Of a stretch of 64,000 nucleotides of DNA, positions 1 to 29,800 are shown one piece after another. Under the pieces are notes generated by a model that worked only from the letters and a program-made list of their open reading frames with translations, was not told where the DNA came from and did not search any database. A program made the translations under genes and the position numbers. The stretch comes from Chromobotia macracanthus. Taxonomy: Eukaryota > Chordata > Actinopteri > Cypriniformes > Botiidae. The DNA lies in assembly GCA_036877525.1 (NCBI GenBank), contig JAZGTH010000041.1, forward strand, positions 1,364,001 through 1,428,000, given 5' to 3'. Position 1 is the stretch's first letter. Every line of letters starts with the position of its first letter.

Positions 1-115
1 TGCACACTAACCTAAGTATCGTGTGCATTATTATACTTCACTTTTTAGACTCATTTTGACTTCTATATTGGTTGGCTTCCATTATGTCACTTTTATTCTT
101 TGCTTTTTTGTGTAG

Positions 116-17617
<17,502 letters not shown>

Positions 17618-18293
17618 AATATACAATCTCTTCAGACATGAATGGCCTCCAGAAACATGGTGCTACTGCATGCTCTAGAATGTACTTTACTCAAGCCAAC
17701 AGTCCCATCATGCACAATTGTTACATTTTGTACTGATAGTAAATATTTTGAACAAATCCAGAGTCCTGTATGCTAGTTCAACATTTAATGTTTTGTAATG
17801 ATAATTCCAATCCTGATTGTTTCTGGCACATTCCTGTTAGTGTTTCATATTGTAGGGTTGCATTAAATAGTGAATAACTAGATTTATTAGCTGGCAAAGC
17901 TGTTGTATAACTGTAAACATTTCAAGCACCGACCTCTCATTTCCTGACGCTTCTAAGACCACCCAAAGCTGTCAAGCTATAGATCTTCCAAAGCAATGGC
18001 GTTTATTGACAAAATGTTGTCTGCAAATCTTGACCATCTCTGCAAACACATTCATGGTACACATTTAGAGTATGTGAAAGCATCCTGTTAGACTGCTTAA
18101 ACTCTGGCTTGAGCTTAAGCTTAGTAGTTTACCAGTTATGTTTAACCTTCAGTGAGACAGTGTACTGTATATCTTCTGTAAAATCCTGTGCAGTTGGCCA
18201 GTTCAACTACAATTGATAATGGGTGAAGAAAGTCCAAGTCGTATTTTTCCCTCAGTTAAGGTGAAGAAGATAAATTATGAGAGAGAAAATAAA
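17618..18293 (+). other. eln: elastin 3' UTR
   Basis: About 0.68 kb from the stop codon to the AATAAA hexamer. There are no repeats I recognise. The true cleavage site is inferred. Confidence 0.6.
18288..18293 (+). terminator. eln: elastin polyadenylation signal AATAAA
   Basis: A canonical AATAAA about 670 nt after the stop, followed within 25 nt by GT-rich sequence (GATTGTTTGCATTGTG) suited to a downstream element. Confidence 0.65.
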
Positions 18294-20389
18294 GCTGTTT
18301 AAGGACTGTGAAGATTGTTTGCATTGTGACATTATTTTTCTGACAATTAAGATAATTTTTCCCCAAAATTTTTCCCACAATTGTTGTAATGTTTTATTGG
18401 ACTTTTTGTAATTGGAATTCTAAGTGGTTTTACCGTAGTATTACAGTTAAATACTGTATTTTTATTTCAGAAAGGAAGCAATCTTAATAGTCCTTAAAAT
18501 GTTTTATGATTCGTAGTTTTAGATATTACATAGGATCTTTATGCAAAATATATATTAAAAAAATTGTTAATTTTGGGGTGAAATATAAAGCAAACATGTT
18601 CTTGATACGTTTTGAGAAATTTTCTCCTCTCTATATGATTTAGGCTTTCGTAAAACATCTTTTATAACTGAATATTTTTAATTCAGGCTTTGGAATTTTA
18701 GACAATATATGGATCTAGATATGATCTCCTGAAGAGATCTTTGTGGATGTCTGAATGTCAGCTAACAGACCACAGACAGTGACAGCGTGTGGCTCAAACG
18801 CAACATTCATTTTTGCGTATTGTGTGAAGTATGAAGAGCTTAGCTCTGATTGTGCTAAAAAATAAGCAGAAATGACAAATAGCTTCACTGTGTTTCGGCT
18901 AATATGTGGAAAACTGTTTGGTCTGCTCAGAGAGGGGAACAAACTAAAAGTTATAAAATATGTAAAATAGTAAAAATAAATCTAACTTGCACATTATGTT
19001 TGACTTTCAACCTGGAAAATTAAAAGATGTGCTTATGTTGTTCCCTGGACAGGGGGAACAGGTGCTTCCATCATTTGACCAAGAATGTGTTTCTTTAATC
19101 ATTGTTTATTCACATAGCATTCGTATATTCATATATATCTTATGCAAAAGTAGGTTGAATCATTTAACAACAGGTTACCTTGCCAAATGTTGTTTGTTTT
19201 GCACCATTTGAACTTGACATTTGGACCAATTATCAAGTCTGTACATCATATGACAATAACTTTTATTTGTTCGCTTTAAATAGTTTATGCATTTTAGTCA
19301 TTGTGGAACTCGCAAAACTGTATGAGATATTTTAATAAGATGTGAGGTGTGTGTGCAGTATGTGTGTATGTGTGTAGGTTATGTAAACCCCATAAAGTGT
19401 GTTACAAACCAAATGTTCTGCTTCCCTATAAAGCCTCACTTACCATTGTATTACCAAATATAAAATGTCTCATTGTCACAGTAGTTGGCTGATACTGTTT
19501 TCTAAATCATCAGAGACACTTTATCATTTAGAATTATACATGGTGCTGGTTTTGTCTATTGTGTCTTATTTAAATTAAGGGGCACTGGGCTGTTGCACTT
19601 TTCCATGACCTACATTTAGACTAGCTCCCGGAACGGAAATCCCGGTATTTTATATGCTCTAGTGAAAAAATAAAATATTTTAAATTTAAAAAAAAATGCC
19701 TCTTGGTATTCATGATTTTATATTTATAATACTTGTTTTTCGTGAAAATTGGGGTGGTGGGGGTACTACCGTAGCTATTTTACTATTTAGTTAAATTAGC
19801 CTATTTTTGCTAGTAACAGACTGATCGTCATTCAGTGCACGTTTCACTGTAATGTTAAATAGCTGTATAAAATATTAAACGCCTTTCATTTATATTAATT
19901 CCTGTCACAAGCTCTCCTGATAAAACACTCTATGGCCAAGTTATTCGGGAGAACGATCAGTGTTGCTACTATTTTAAATGTAAATTAGCTAAAGTCTGCT
20001 TAAAAAGTCTGATGATGTCACGTTCTGATTTGCGTCATACTTTTCTTCTGTCTACTGTTGACAGTTAAAAGTTGTTTCTGTCTCTCTGTGCTCACACACT
20101 TTATTTCTAGTACAGCCGAATACTCAATAAAGCTGTTCTTATTCACAAACAATGTCATCAAACAATGGAACGAGTATGAAATATAATGACAGGTCATGAC
20201 TTAGATGCTGCTGATTTATGAATCTGGCAAAAACACCATAAACATAAGGCAAAGACAGCAGGTATGCAGTGTTTTCAGATATATGTACATGCAAAATAAT
20301 CATTAGATAGAAAGAAGCGTCTTCCTTATTTGTTTCTCTCACACAGCGCCCCTCCGTCTGAGTATAAACTACGTGCACTACCGCCTGCT
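18294..20389. other. intergenic region between elastin and limk1
   Basis: About 2.1 kb of AT-rich sequence. No exon, RNA gene or named repeat that I can support. Confidence 0.5.
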
Positions 20390-20811
20390 AAAAGAAGCTG
20401 AAGTTTGTCCAAACAGTCGCTAGATTTGTCGCTAGAACGGTTGTAACAGCGCATGCGCGGAGGGGATCCTTCCGCTACTTTCCAGGGATGTACTTTAGTT
20501 GGCCCGTAGTTTGTTTTTAGGAATCCTACTATTCTGAGCTCTGCTCATCTCACTACGGCGAAAGCGCGGTTATGCATATTAATTACTATGTGGTGACGTT
20601 CTTCAGTCAGCATCCAGGGACGGTACTTTATTAATATTCATAAACTATGGTCTAGCCTATCATATATTGGCGTAGCGTTAAATATTTAATATTAATGATC
20701 CACACCTCTCCCATAGTAGAATTCTGAGAGCGGTGTCTGGTCGCATTTCTCCCGCAACGCCTGAGCTCAGAAGGGGAGTTTCTCTCGCGTTGCTTTTAGT
20801 CCGAGGCTTGA
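20390..20811 (+). promoter_or_regulatory. limk1: limk1 CpG-rich promoter and 5' UTR with NRF1-like site
   Basis: CpG frequency rises sharply from about 20390 to 21010 against an AT-rich background. A palindromic GCGCATGCGC at 20449-20458 fits the NRF1 binding consensus. No clear TATA box is at a useful distance, as expected for a CpG promoter. ATGCATATTAAT at 20572-20583 resembles an octamer/POU site. The transcription start is not fixed by sequence alone. Confidence 0.55.
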
Positions 20812-20869
20812 ATGAGGTTGATGCTGCTCTGTTGCACCTGGAAGGACGAACGCATGGGCGAGGAAGAAG
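20812..20869 (+). CDS. limk1: limk1 exon 1 (residues 1-19)
   Basis: It starts at ATG 20812 and encodes the conserved short leader [19 protein letters not shown], ending in a GTCAGT donor. It ends in phase 1. It lies in the CpG-rich region. Confidence 0.92.
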
Positions 20870-23800
20870 GTCAGTCGGTCTGTTTGTGTTAATAATACAG
20901 CGTTTGATTGGGAAGATTGGCTGGAAACGCGCTGATCTTCGTTCGCGTCATGCCGAGTGGCGCGCGTCACTAATGTTGTCCGCGCATCATAATGTTTGTG
21001 TTGCTGTCTGATTTGTTATTAACATGCCAGTAAATAAGACAATTGAGCCCTAATGAATGTTTACACGCGCTAGTGCGTGCGTGCGTGCGTTTGTGTGTGT
21101 GATGGAAAGCCATGGAAATTTCTGTAGTGAATATAAACTACATGTACAATTCTGATATAGAATGTGAAAATATCTCTATTCACCGTGAATACACTGTGGA
21201 TGTGAATTGTTTGGTACAGTAATATGGAGATGACCAGTATTGTGGTATAAACGTGTGCTGTCCATCTATCTGAATATGTGTGTTGATGTCTGTGTGTTGA
21301 TATAGATGTGAGGTTTGAAATTAAAGTTGGAGTTAACCAAACATCCATCACTGGTGGTAATAGTCATCAAATTCATTAGAAACTGGATTTTTTGGATACC
21401 ACTCAAAGAACAGTTATTTTCTGTTAAAACAAGTGTCACTGAAGTGACTGAATTACAAAATGTTACTATAAACAGGCGGTGACATTTATAAAGATCAAAG
21501 GATTTATGACTTCTTTCTGCTACACATTGTTTATGTTGATGTTTCAAAACCTCAAATTGGTTTATTAGTGTGTGTGTGTTGTTGAAGTGCTCATACTGGC
21601 CAGATGACCAATAGGACCCTGAGCAGATGTTCTCACTGGCATGTTTTAGTTGTTATTGACTCAGATTAACTTAATTAATTAACTTTGATTAATTTTTGGC
21701 TCTTTTGATTGTAGGCATTGGCCAATAACTAGCACTTGGCCAGTTACAAGTGTTGGTTTTGGTGTCTCAATATATCAGACTCAATTTAAGAACAACCAGC
21801 AATCTCTTTTCTAAATTCATTTATAAAATATCTTGGACACACACATATTACAGCACAAACGTGTAGACTTTTTTATAATTACCATCTTGCATTTAATAGT
21901 CAAGTCATCAGAACTATGTAATAACACAATATGGAAGTTCTGGAAATGATGTAGTGAAGAAAAAATATTTAAGTAAGTCTGTAGGACTACAGTAAGGAAT
22001 ATCACAACCATGCTGAGTTAAGAAAGAGATCACACAAGACACTCTGTCACCTATTCACTTTGTATTAATACAAATAGTTGGTTTAAGATTGAATCACTGG
22101 GTTTTATAAGCCTTCTTCTTCTTCCTTCTGTTTTCTTGATGCTTCAGTTAATATCTTGCTGTTTAAAATATGTATATTTGTTAATTATTAACACAGTTTA
22201 CATTTACATATAGGCATTTAACAGAGGTTTTTATCCAAAGCAACTTACAAAGTGAGGAAAACAATGAAGCGATAGATCATAGGGAGGAAATAACATTAGC
22301 CGTACATAGTTACATTTTTTACCAAGAGTACAACATTTCAGTGCTTGAGAAGTAATACCTGTTGGAAGAGAGGAGAAAAACAAAGGTTAGTAGTTTTTTT
22401 CATACTTGTGTCAGGTATTCATGGAAGAGGCAGGTTTTTAGCTGAATTAGTTTTGAATGTAGTAAGAGATGTAGCAGACCGAACAGAGTTTGGGAGATTA
22501 TTCCACCAGGAAGGGATAGTGAAGATTAATAATTTAATGTGCCTTAAATAGCCTTAAACTGCAGAGAGAAGAAATATAAAGGAACCAGGTAATAAAAGTG
22601 TACATAAGTATACAAATTAATAAAAAGATACAGAAGTTAAAATAACAGTAAAAATGTATTAAAAATCTGAAAAAGGGTTATGTGATTACATGAGGAATTA
22701 TTTTTGTCCCTAAAACCATATGTAATGTGTAGACAATGTCTTACTAATTACACAGATTTAACACTAACTAATGTTCAAACTATCCACTGACAGTCATTGG
22801 TTTGCTTTGGCTGTGTCTGTGTTCAGCAGGTGGGAGGTTGCCAGTGTGTGCGGCCTGCAGACAGCACATCTATGATGATCAGTACCTACAGGCCCTCAAC
22901 ACGGACTGGCACACGCTCTGTTTCAGGTCAGATCTGTTTTCATCCTGAGTCATACACTTTGGCTCTCATGAGTGTTGCTCAAATGTCACAGCTGACCTGA
23001 GCTGGACTCTTTGGGTTTGCATATCACAAAACTATTTGCATCATTCCTGGATTATTTTAACAGCATACTTTGTTGTGCACTTCCTCAATGTACATTCAGA
23101 GGAAAGCCATGTCTTCTTGGTTTGTATCCCCTCTTTGCAAGTCTCATTTAGTATAAATAATACTAAAAGTTTACTTTTCTATTTCATTTATGTTTTTTTA
23201 TTCAAATTAATTTAAATATTTGCTAAAATGCTTGATCTGTTTAAAAAAACTAGTAACTTTCCTGTCTAGACAGAATAAAAGACATTATGGGGTGATGTAT
23301 AATGATATGTTTGATAATATAATAAAAAATGGTAATACAATTGTTAATAAATCATTACAAAGTCAGTAAGTACAAGTCAAATGCAATTGTTGCATGTGTC
23401 CTTCAGATATAGGGAAATCTCAAAATCCATTACGACATCATCAATGTTGATTATTATTATGTACTTTAATTTAATCATTATCAAAACCAAGAAAGTGTTA
23501 TTTTGATGTCCTGTATTTAATTAAACAATGTATTTATTAACTTTCTTTTATTTGACACTCAAGCTGAAATTCTCCTGCAGGAAACATGGCTCATTTTTGC
23601 TCAGTTTAATTGGTTCTGTTCCAATAATCCATTAAGCTGCTGTTTTGTTAGCTGTTCTTACGAGTAAGTTTTAATGTGTGATAGAGATTGTTTCCTCCAA
23701 CCAATAACTGCAATGCTTTTGTGTTAGTTTGTGTGGAAGCGTCTGTCTGTCCACAGGAAATTATCAACATCTGATCACAAAATCCTCAGGTTAATGGAAG

Positions 23801-26800
23801 CTATTAGACAGTGGAGTTGTGCAGTTCTTTGCGACAGTTGCGAATAAGGAAGTATTAGAAGTATTAGTATGTCATTAGAGCTAGTGGAGGAAAGCACATA
23901 AATGCAGCTCAAAGACTCATTGTGTTATATTGAATGTGGGTGTGTTATCCAGTTGTATGAAAATTCAGGCATATCAGAACAGTGCTTGTGTTAGAGTACT
24001 GATGATTATTTAAGCAATAAGGTGCAATAGACTGTGTCATAATGGTACCTTTTGCCCACCCCCAAGTATAGTGATGTTCTGGTTTCCAGATATGGCTGCT
24101 TTACTGAGCCAAAGTTTACCTACTGTAAGTAAACAATACCAATAGTACTAGTGACATGTGCCTTACCAAATACCATTAATAAGATGGATTTGTGTTAACA
24201 TGAAAACCAGTTTGTTGTACAGGAATTGATGAGGTCTAGAGACCAGAACAACCCACGATACAACAGAATATACATACTGTCCATCATACTGTCTGGTTTG
24301 AAGTGTGTTGATCACAGACTGTAAAACTTCATGAGGACTTTCAGGCTTGTCAAAACGAAATAGCCACATTGCGAAACATGCCATCTGCTCATATTTACAC
24401 CTTCGTTATACCTTCTTTGGAAGGGACCCTTGGAATGTTGTCATTCACATCGTAGTCCTTTGCATTAATGCCATCAAATAAAGTGTTTGTTTAATTTTTT
24501 GATCAGCCACGTTATTGTACGGAATGCTAATATTTGGCATTAATCGTAATCAGAACTGTAATTCCTCTAAGATGGAATTTTGAGGTTAAAGTGCTTTTAT
24601 TCAATCATGGCATGGATTTTGTTCTTGGATTTGTTTCAGTTAGAAACAGGATGATCTGCTGACTGTGCAGAAGCAGACAGTTTCTATAGCTCTGATATCA
24701 GCCTGTGTTAAGACCTTTTGAAGAGCGCAGCCGCCTGCTTCTGTTTTTATATGGTGTAGCTTAAGCATACTGTAGTGTACAGACAGACTGACTAATGTGT
24801 AACATACACAAAATGGCAAGGTATGGCAACATACACTTTATCAAAGTCAACTCGAAACTCATTTGATTGGCTGGCTTTATGGTGTGTCATGGTTTACAGA
24901 CTTTGTTCACCAGAGAACAAGTTATTTAGAAGATCACATTCTGCTACAACGAGCATTTCTAAAGAGTTGGTCACTGAATGTGCTATCATTTGTATTGTTT
25001 GTGGTATGCCTTGAACCTTTGCTGCAGGTGCCTGACATGCACCTCTTTGGAAATATAACATCACTGGAAATATGTGCATCACATCTTCCACAAAAACTGT
25101 GATTGGTTTACTTTGTAATCAGAGCACCATCTCCCAGGATGAAAGCACAGGAAAATAAAACAATCCTCTTCTTCCTCTTTGATTGGTTTAGGGGTCACAG
25201 AGACCATCTTCCTCATTGTTGCCTTTGCAGTAATTAATGTTAACACCATTTCCTTGGGTACCACATTATATTATGCTCTCAGAGTTGTGTACGATTTCAC
25301 GCAAACACAGTGCCAACTGGTTCACTCTCTTCTTAACCACAATAAGCTACAGAGTGGACCACACCTTATGCTGGTATTCAGACATCTGATTACTCAACAC
25401 CTAGTAAGCATTCTGTTTCATCACTTCCTTGACACCAGTGGTTATGCTGTTGCAGCAGCTTTAGACTCACAGTGTATGGCACATTGTAATCGGTCACAAA
25501 TGCAAAAGCTGAACTTCCCTAATGGTTCTGCAGACCTCATCTTTCTCATGCCTCCAGGTTCAAATGACCCTTGTCATAGTGCTGCTTATTTTCTCCTCTG
25601 TGTTTGTCATTGTCGAAATGAACTGGAAGCTTTTCAGCTGATCTAGGATCCTTATTTTTTTCCTCAGAAAGTTCTTGTGATTGAACAGAACAAATGGTTA
25701 CTTTTGTGTCAGCTGCTGAGTTTGTTTGTCATGCACCAAAGATTATGCTTGAGATAATAAAGAAATCATTAGGCTGGGTAATCATGCCACTTCCAGTATG
25801 ATTGAATAATTTTGTCACTGTGAACACATTAGCAGTGAGAGTGATTCCAGGGGCTTCAGTTGTGCTGTTTTTAGCCAGGGGTTTGTTTTTATATAGTTGT
25901 TTTATATATTTGTTTTTTTCTAAATTAAACACTTTTTGTTCATCCTGAAACTGTGTTCCAATTACAGTATGTTAAGGAAGGGGTCAGGGCTGGTGTGGGG
26001 CTTAAACAATGCTTGTGTTAGCCTGTCATTTCTCTTATTTCCTTTGATGTTAGGGTAGTTAGTATGATTAGGGATTGGGGTGGGGTTCTTTGACAGGAAA
26101 GTTATTGCAGGACAAAAATTAATGGTCAGGGAAACACCATAGATGGTGAAATAACTGTCACCCTTTACCTACTGCACTGTGTCCGTGGCACTGAATGATT
26201 TGACAGGTGTAACTTTAGTTCTGCTGAGTCTGCAAAAGCAGCTTTACTGGGTTTGGAATTTGGCAGGATTGTGAAAAATGACTTCAGGACTGAAGTCTTA
26301 AATTGAGGAACATTTGGCAAGGACATCTGGGTTAGAGGGAAATGCAGAAAGCACAAGAGGGGGCTGCAGGTTTTTGGAGATTGAGTTCTCACATCCGTCC
26401 TCAGTGTTGTGACATAGGGCTGGATAGGTAGAGAGGTCACATTGTTAATTACACATGAGTCAAATACTGACTGAGCAGATTTTAGTTACTGAATGAGAAA
26501 AATATACAGATATGGATTTAGTGAAATTAAAATTTTTAATTGTTCTCTTTTTAAATTGGGCCACATTTATAGGAATAAGAATTCATTGCCTTCTACTTAT
26601 TACAGATACAGAATAGAGTAACTGCAGAATTTTCCCTGTTTGAAACAGGAAAACAGCCCAGAAGAACCGCTTATGGAAAACAGCTTTGCAGTTTGGTTTC
26701 TTTAAAGGGCTGCTAGCTGTCCCATGGGTGGAAACACACAGTTTACCTTGGAAGATGTAAGTTCTGCTTTAATTTCATGGGAAAATAGCTCTTGTGCTCA

Positions 26801-29800
26801 GTGCTGTCCCTGGGACCTCAGCAGGGGCCAAAATCACTTGAATCAGAAACCAGCCAGACCTGATAATGAAAAGGTGGAGATTAACACAGTTCAATACCAT
26901 GCCCAGGACTGGGTTGAGAATCTCTGCTGTAGTAGATTTCCATCCATTATTGAATTAAAAACTGACTTTTTTATAGTCTTACTATGGCGCTCTGAGATGC
27001 TAGAGGTTTGCTGTGTTCTTGTGGGTGATGCTGCTAGGGTGCTCTGAGTGGTTACAAGGGTGTTAATAAATGGTTGCTTAGTAGTCTAAGTGAATAGAGT
27101 CCACTCCCCAGTGTCTGTGATATACTGGTCTCTAGATATGGAACGGGTCTCTATAGTAAACTCTACTATAAGTAAACTTTATAATCCTTTAGCCTCTTTT
27201 ATTTTTTGGCTGCCAGGTAAATGTCTGATTGTAAAATACTAGCACACTTCTCTTCAATAAGATAAATGATTTGAGGTTTATGTATGTTCGTAGCACAAAT
27301 GGTAACATGCTGCGTAATATTAGGATTAGGGATTTGTTCAAATCTTTGACCATTGTTATAAACTGTGTGTAATATATTATTCAGAAAGCTTGCGTCCTGA
27401 GGGTTCAGCCCTGCATTTCTCCCAGTAATAATTGACAGTCCGAAATAGCATGCAAGTAAACGTAATGAGTAGATTTTTCATCTGCACTGCTTGGAAAGTG
27501 CTTTGAGAAAATCACCGCACACAGATACACTGTTACTCTCAATTTAATTCGTCATAAGTTTGTTTTTTAAATGTATCTCTCAAAGCATGCAGTGAGTCAG
27601 CAGAAACACAGATGCTGATATCACTCAGCTTAGTAAGCAGCAACAAATGGTGACGTTTCAGCTTCATAGCCACGCCCTAGCAACCAGTTACAGTACCTTC
27701 GCAACCACCGCATTGACTTCTGTTGAAGAAGGTGAGAAGCATCAGAACATCGTAGAGACAAAGGGGTGGCCTCTTTTGACTCAGACTCTGAATAAGCATT
27801 ATGCTAATATTATGCTAACATTATGCTAAGTCATGCTAGCATCATGCCATTTAATGCTAACATCATGCATGTTTCTGGTTACAGAAACAAAAGTGCATGA
27901 AACAAAAGTGATCAGTGGTCCACTGATCCATTGCAAATGTATATTTACTAATTTAAAAAATGCAGACAGACCTCGCTCCCTCTCCCCAGTCCCACTCAAG
28001 TCAAAATGAGCAGATTCACATTCCCTCAGTTATGTGGTGTTTTATTACATACCTTGGAATACTCTGCAATTACCTTTAGTACATAGATATGCTAAATATA
28101 TAGATATGCTAAATATCACATACCACGGTTTGGCACCTGATACCATGTCTGTACCATGACTCTGACCTCAGTACTGTTTTGTGAGGTTTCTTTAGTCCTG
28201 CTTATAAATGAAACACAGAGGTTCCGTGTTGTAGCGGCTGTTCCCTGCACAACACAATTGACATGACTGGGGAAGTTCTGGAGGCAATGACCACCGGCAG
28301 CTAATTTCAGTTTCCTCTGTCAGTAATGTATGAAACAGAGAAACACATTCACATTCAAAGGGTCTGATCACCTGACCTGAAACCTTCAACTACATGAGGA
28401 ACTACACATGTAGCGTCAGTGTCACTTTTGTTTGACCGTTGGACTGAATACCTTTCAGCTTCAGCAGATCTCTGCTGTTGATTCCAGAAAACATCCACTG
28501 GATTCCTCATCAAATTCACTCTCATGGAGTTTCGTCATCGCAGGACAAGGTAGGTAGAGTTTAAATAAGCTAAGCAAATTAACTTTTCCGCACAATAAAT
28601 GCTAAACTTATCTTTAAGGAAACTTCAATATGTGAGGTGGAACCATGCTACTGTAATGATAATAGCATGGATGTATTCCATGGTAGTGAATGATTGCTTT
28701 ATTCATATTCCAGTGAAAGTGTGTTCTGTTCTCGTGCTGATAAAAGATGCTTTAGTCAGGGATGGCAGTGAACAGGCAAGAGAGGGGAAGGGAGGAAAGA
28801 AGTCATGGGGTCACAGTGGATCTCATGAAACTGTATGCAAAGAGCACATTAAATGATCAAACACCAGCCCAAAATGCCGCTGCACTCACAAATAATACAA
28901 CCAACAGTGTTAGCGAGAAATTGGGCTGCCTCTTTGCAGGCAGTTTCCCATGTAGCTGTGGTTTTCTGTCGAAATAGCAGTCTGTCAGTGTGTACATATG
29001 AGTGTTCCCCGGAAGCCCACAAGACAGTCTGACTGCTCAGAAGAGAGATACCAGAAACCAACGCTATCTTCTCATTAAGGGCTGAAAGTAAGTTTGTACT
29101 CTAAACAGAAGCTTCCTTTATTTGGAAATCACTTTGGAATATTAAAAGAGCTGTGGTTCTTATTTGTTACAAAACAACAAAAACCTGGTAAGACAGGCTG
29201 AGTTCCTGACATGAACAGTGTTTGATATTTAAAAGAATTTGAAAATTAAACATGTTTTAACTAATTTAAGTCATTGAGCATACTGGTAGCTCACAGTTCA
29301 CCAAATAATGAGCATTCAGCCATTGTATTGATCTAAAGCTGAAGATCTGTTTGCTGCATTTCAGTCTCCCACTGTATATTATTTCCTCTCAGTCAAATGG
29401 CAGCTGTACGACTGATGACATTTACTTGGTTTTCTCTGAACTGGTCAAATCTTGTGTATGTCTCTGTCAAACTAAAGTGTGATTCATTCATTCTTCAGAC
29501 TGACACAATAAGCAGTAAACACTGAATTCTGAGAAGGGGTTAGTAAGCACAAAGAAGCTTCTGGCATGCTAAACTATTCCCACAACACTCCCCCAAATAC
29601 ATATATATGGCCGCTGTTACAAACAAAGACATGCACAAATCACTAAACAGCAGCTGTTTAATACCAGCATTTCTGGTATGTAACAAAATATTTTCTTTTC
29701 AGTGTAATTGTGTATTAACTACTTGAAATGTATTCACTTCTGTGCTGTTAAATTCAGTTCAGCACTCACAGGGTTAACTGTATATTATCCTGGTGAGCAT

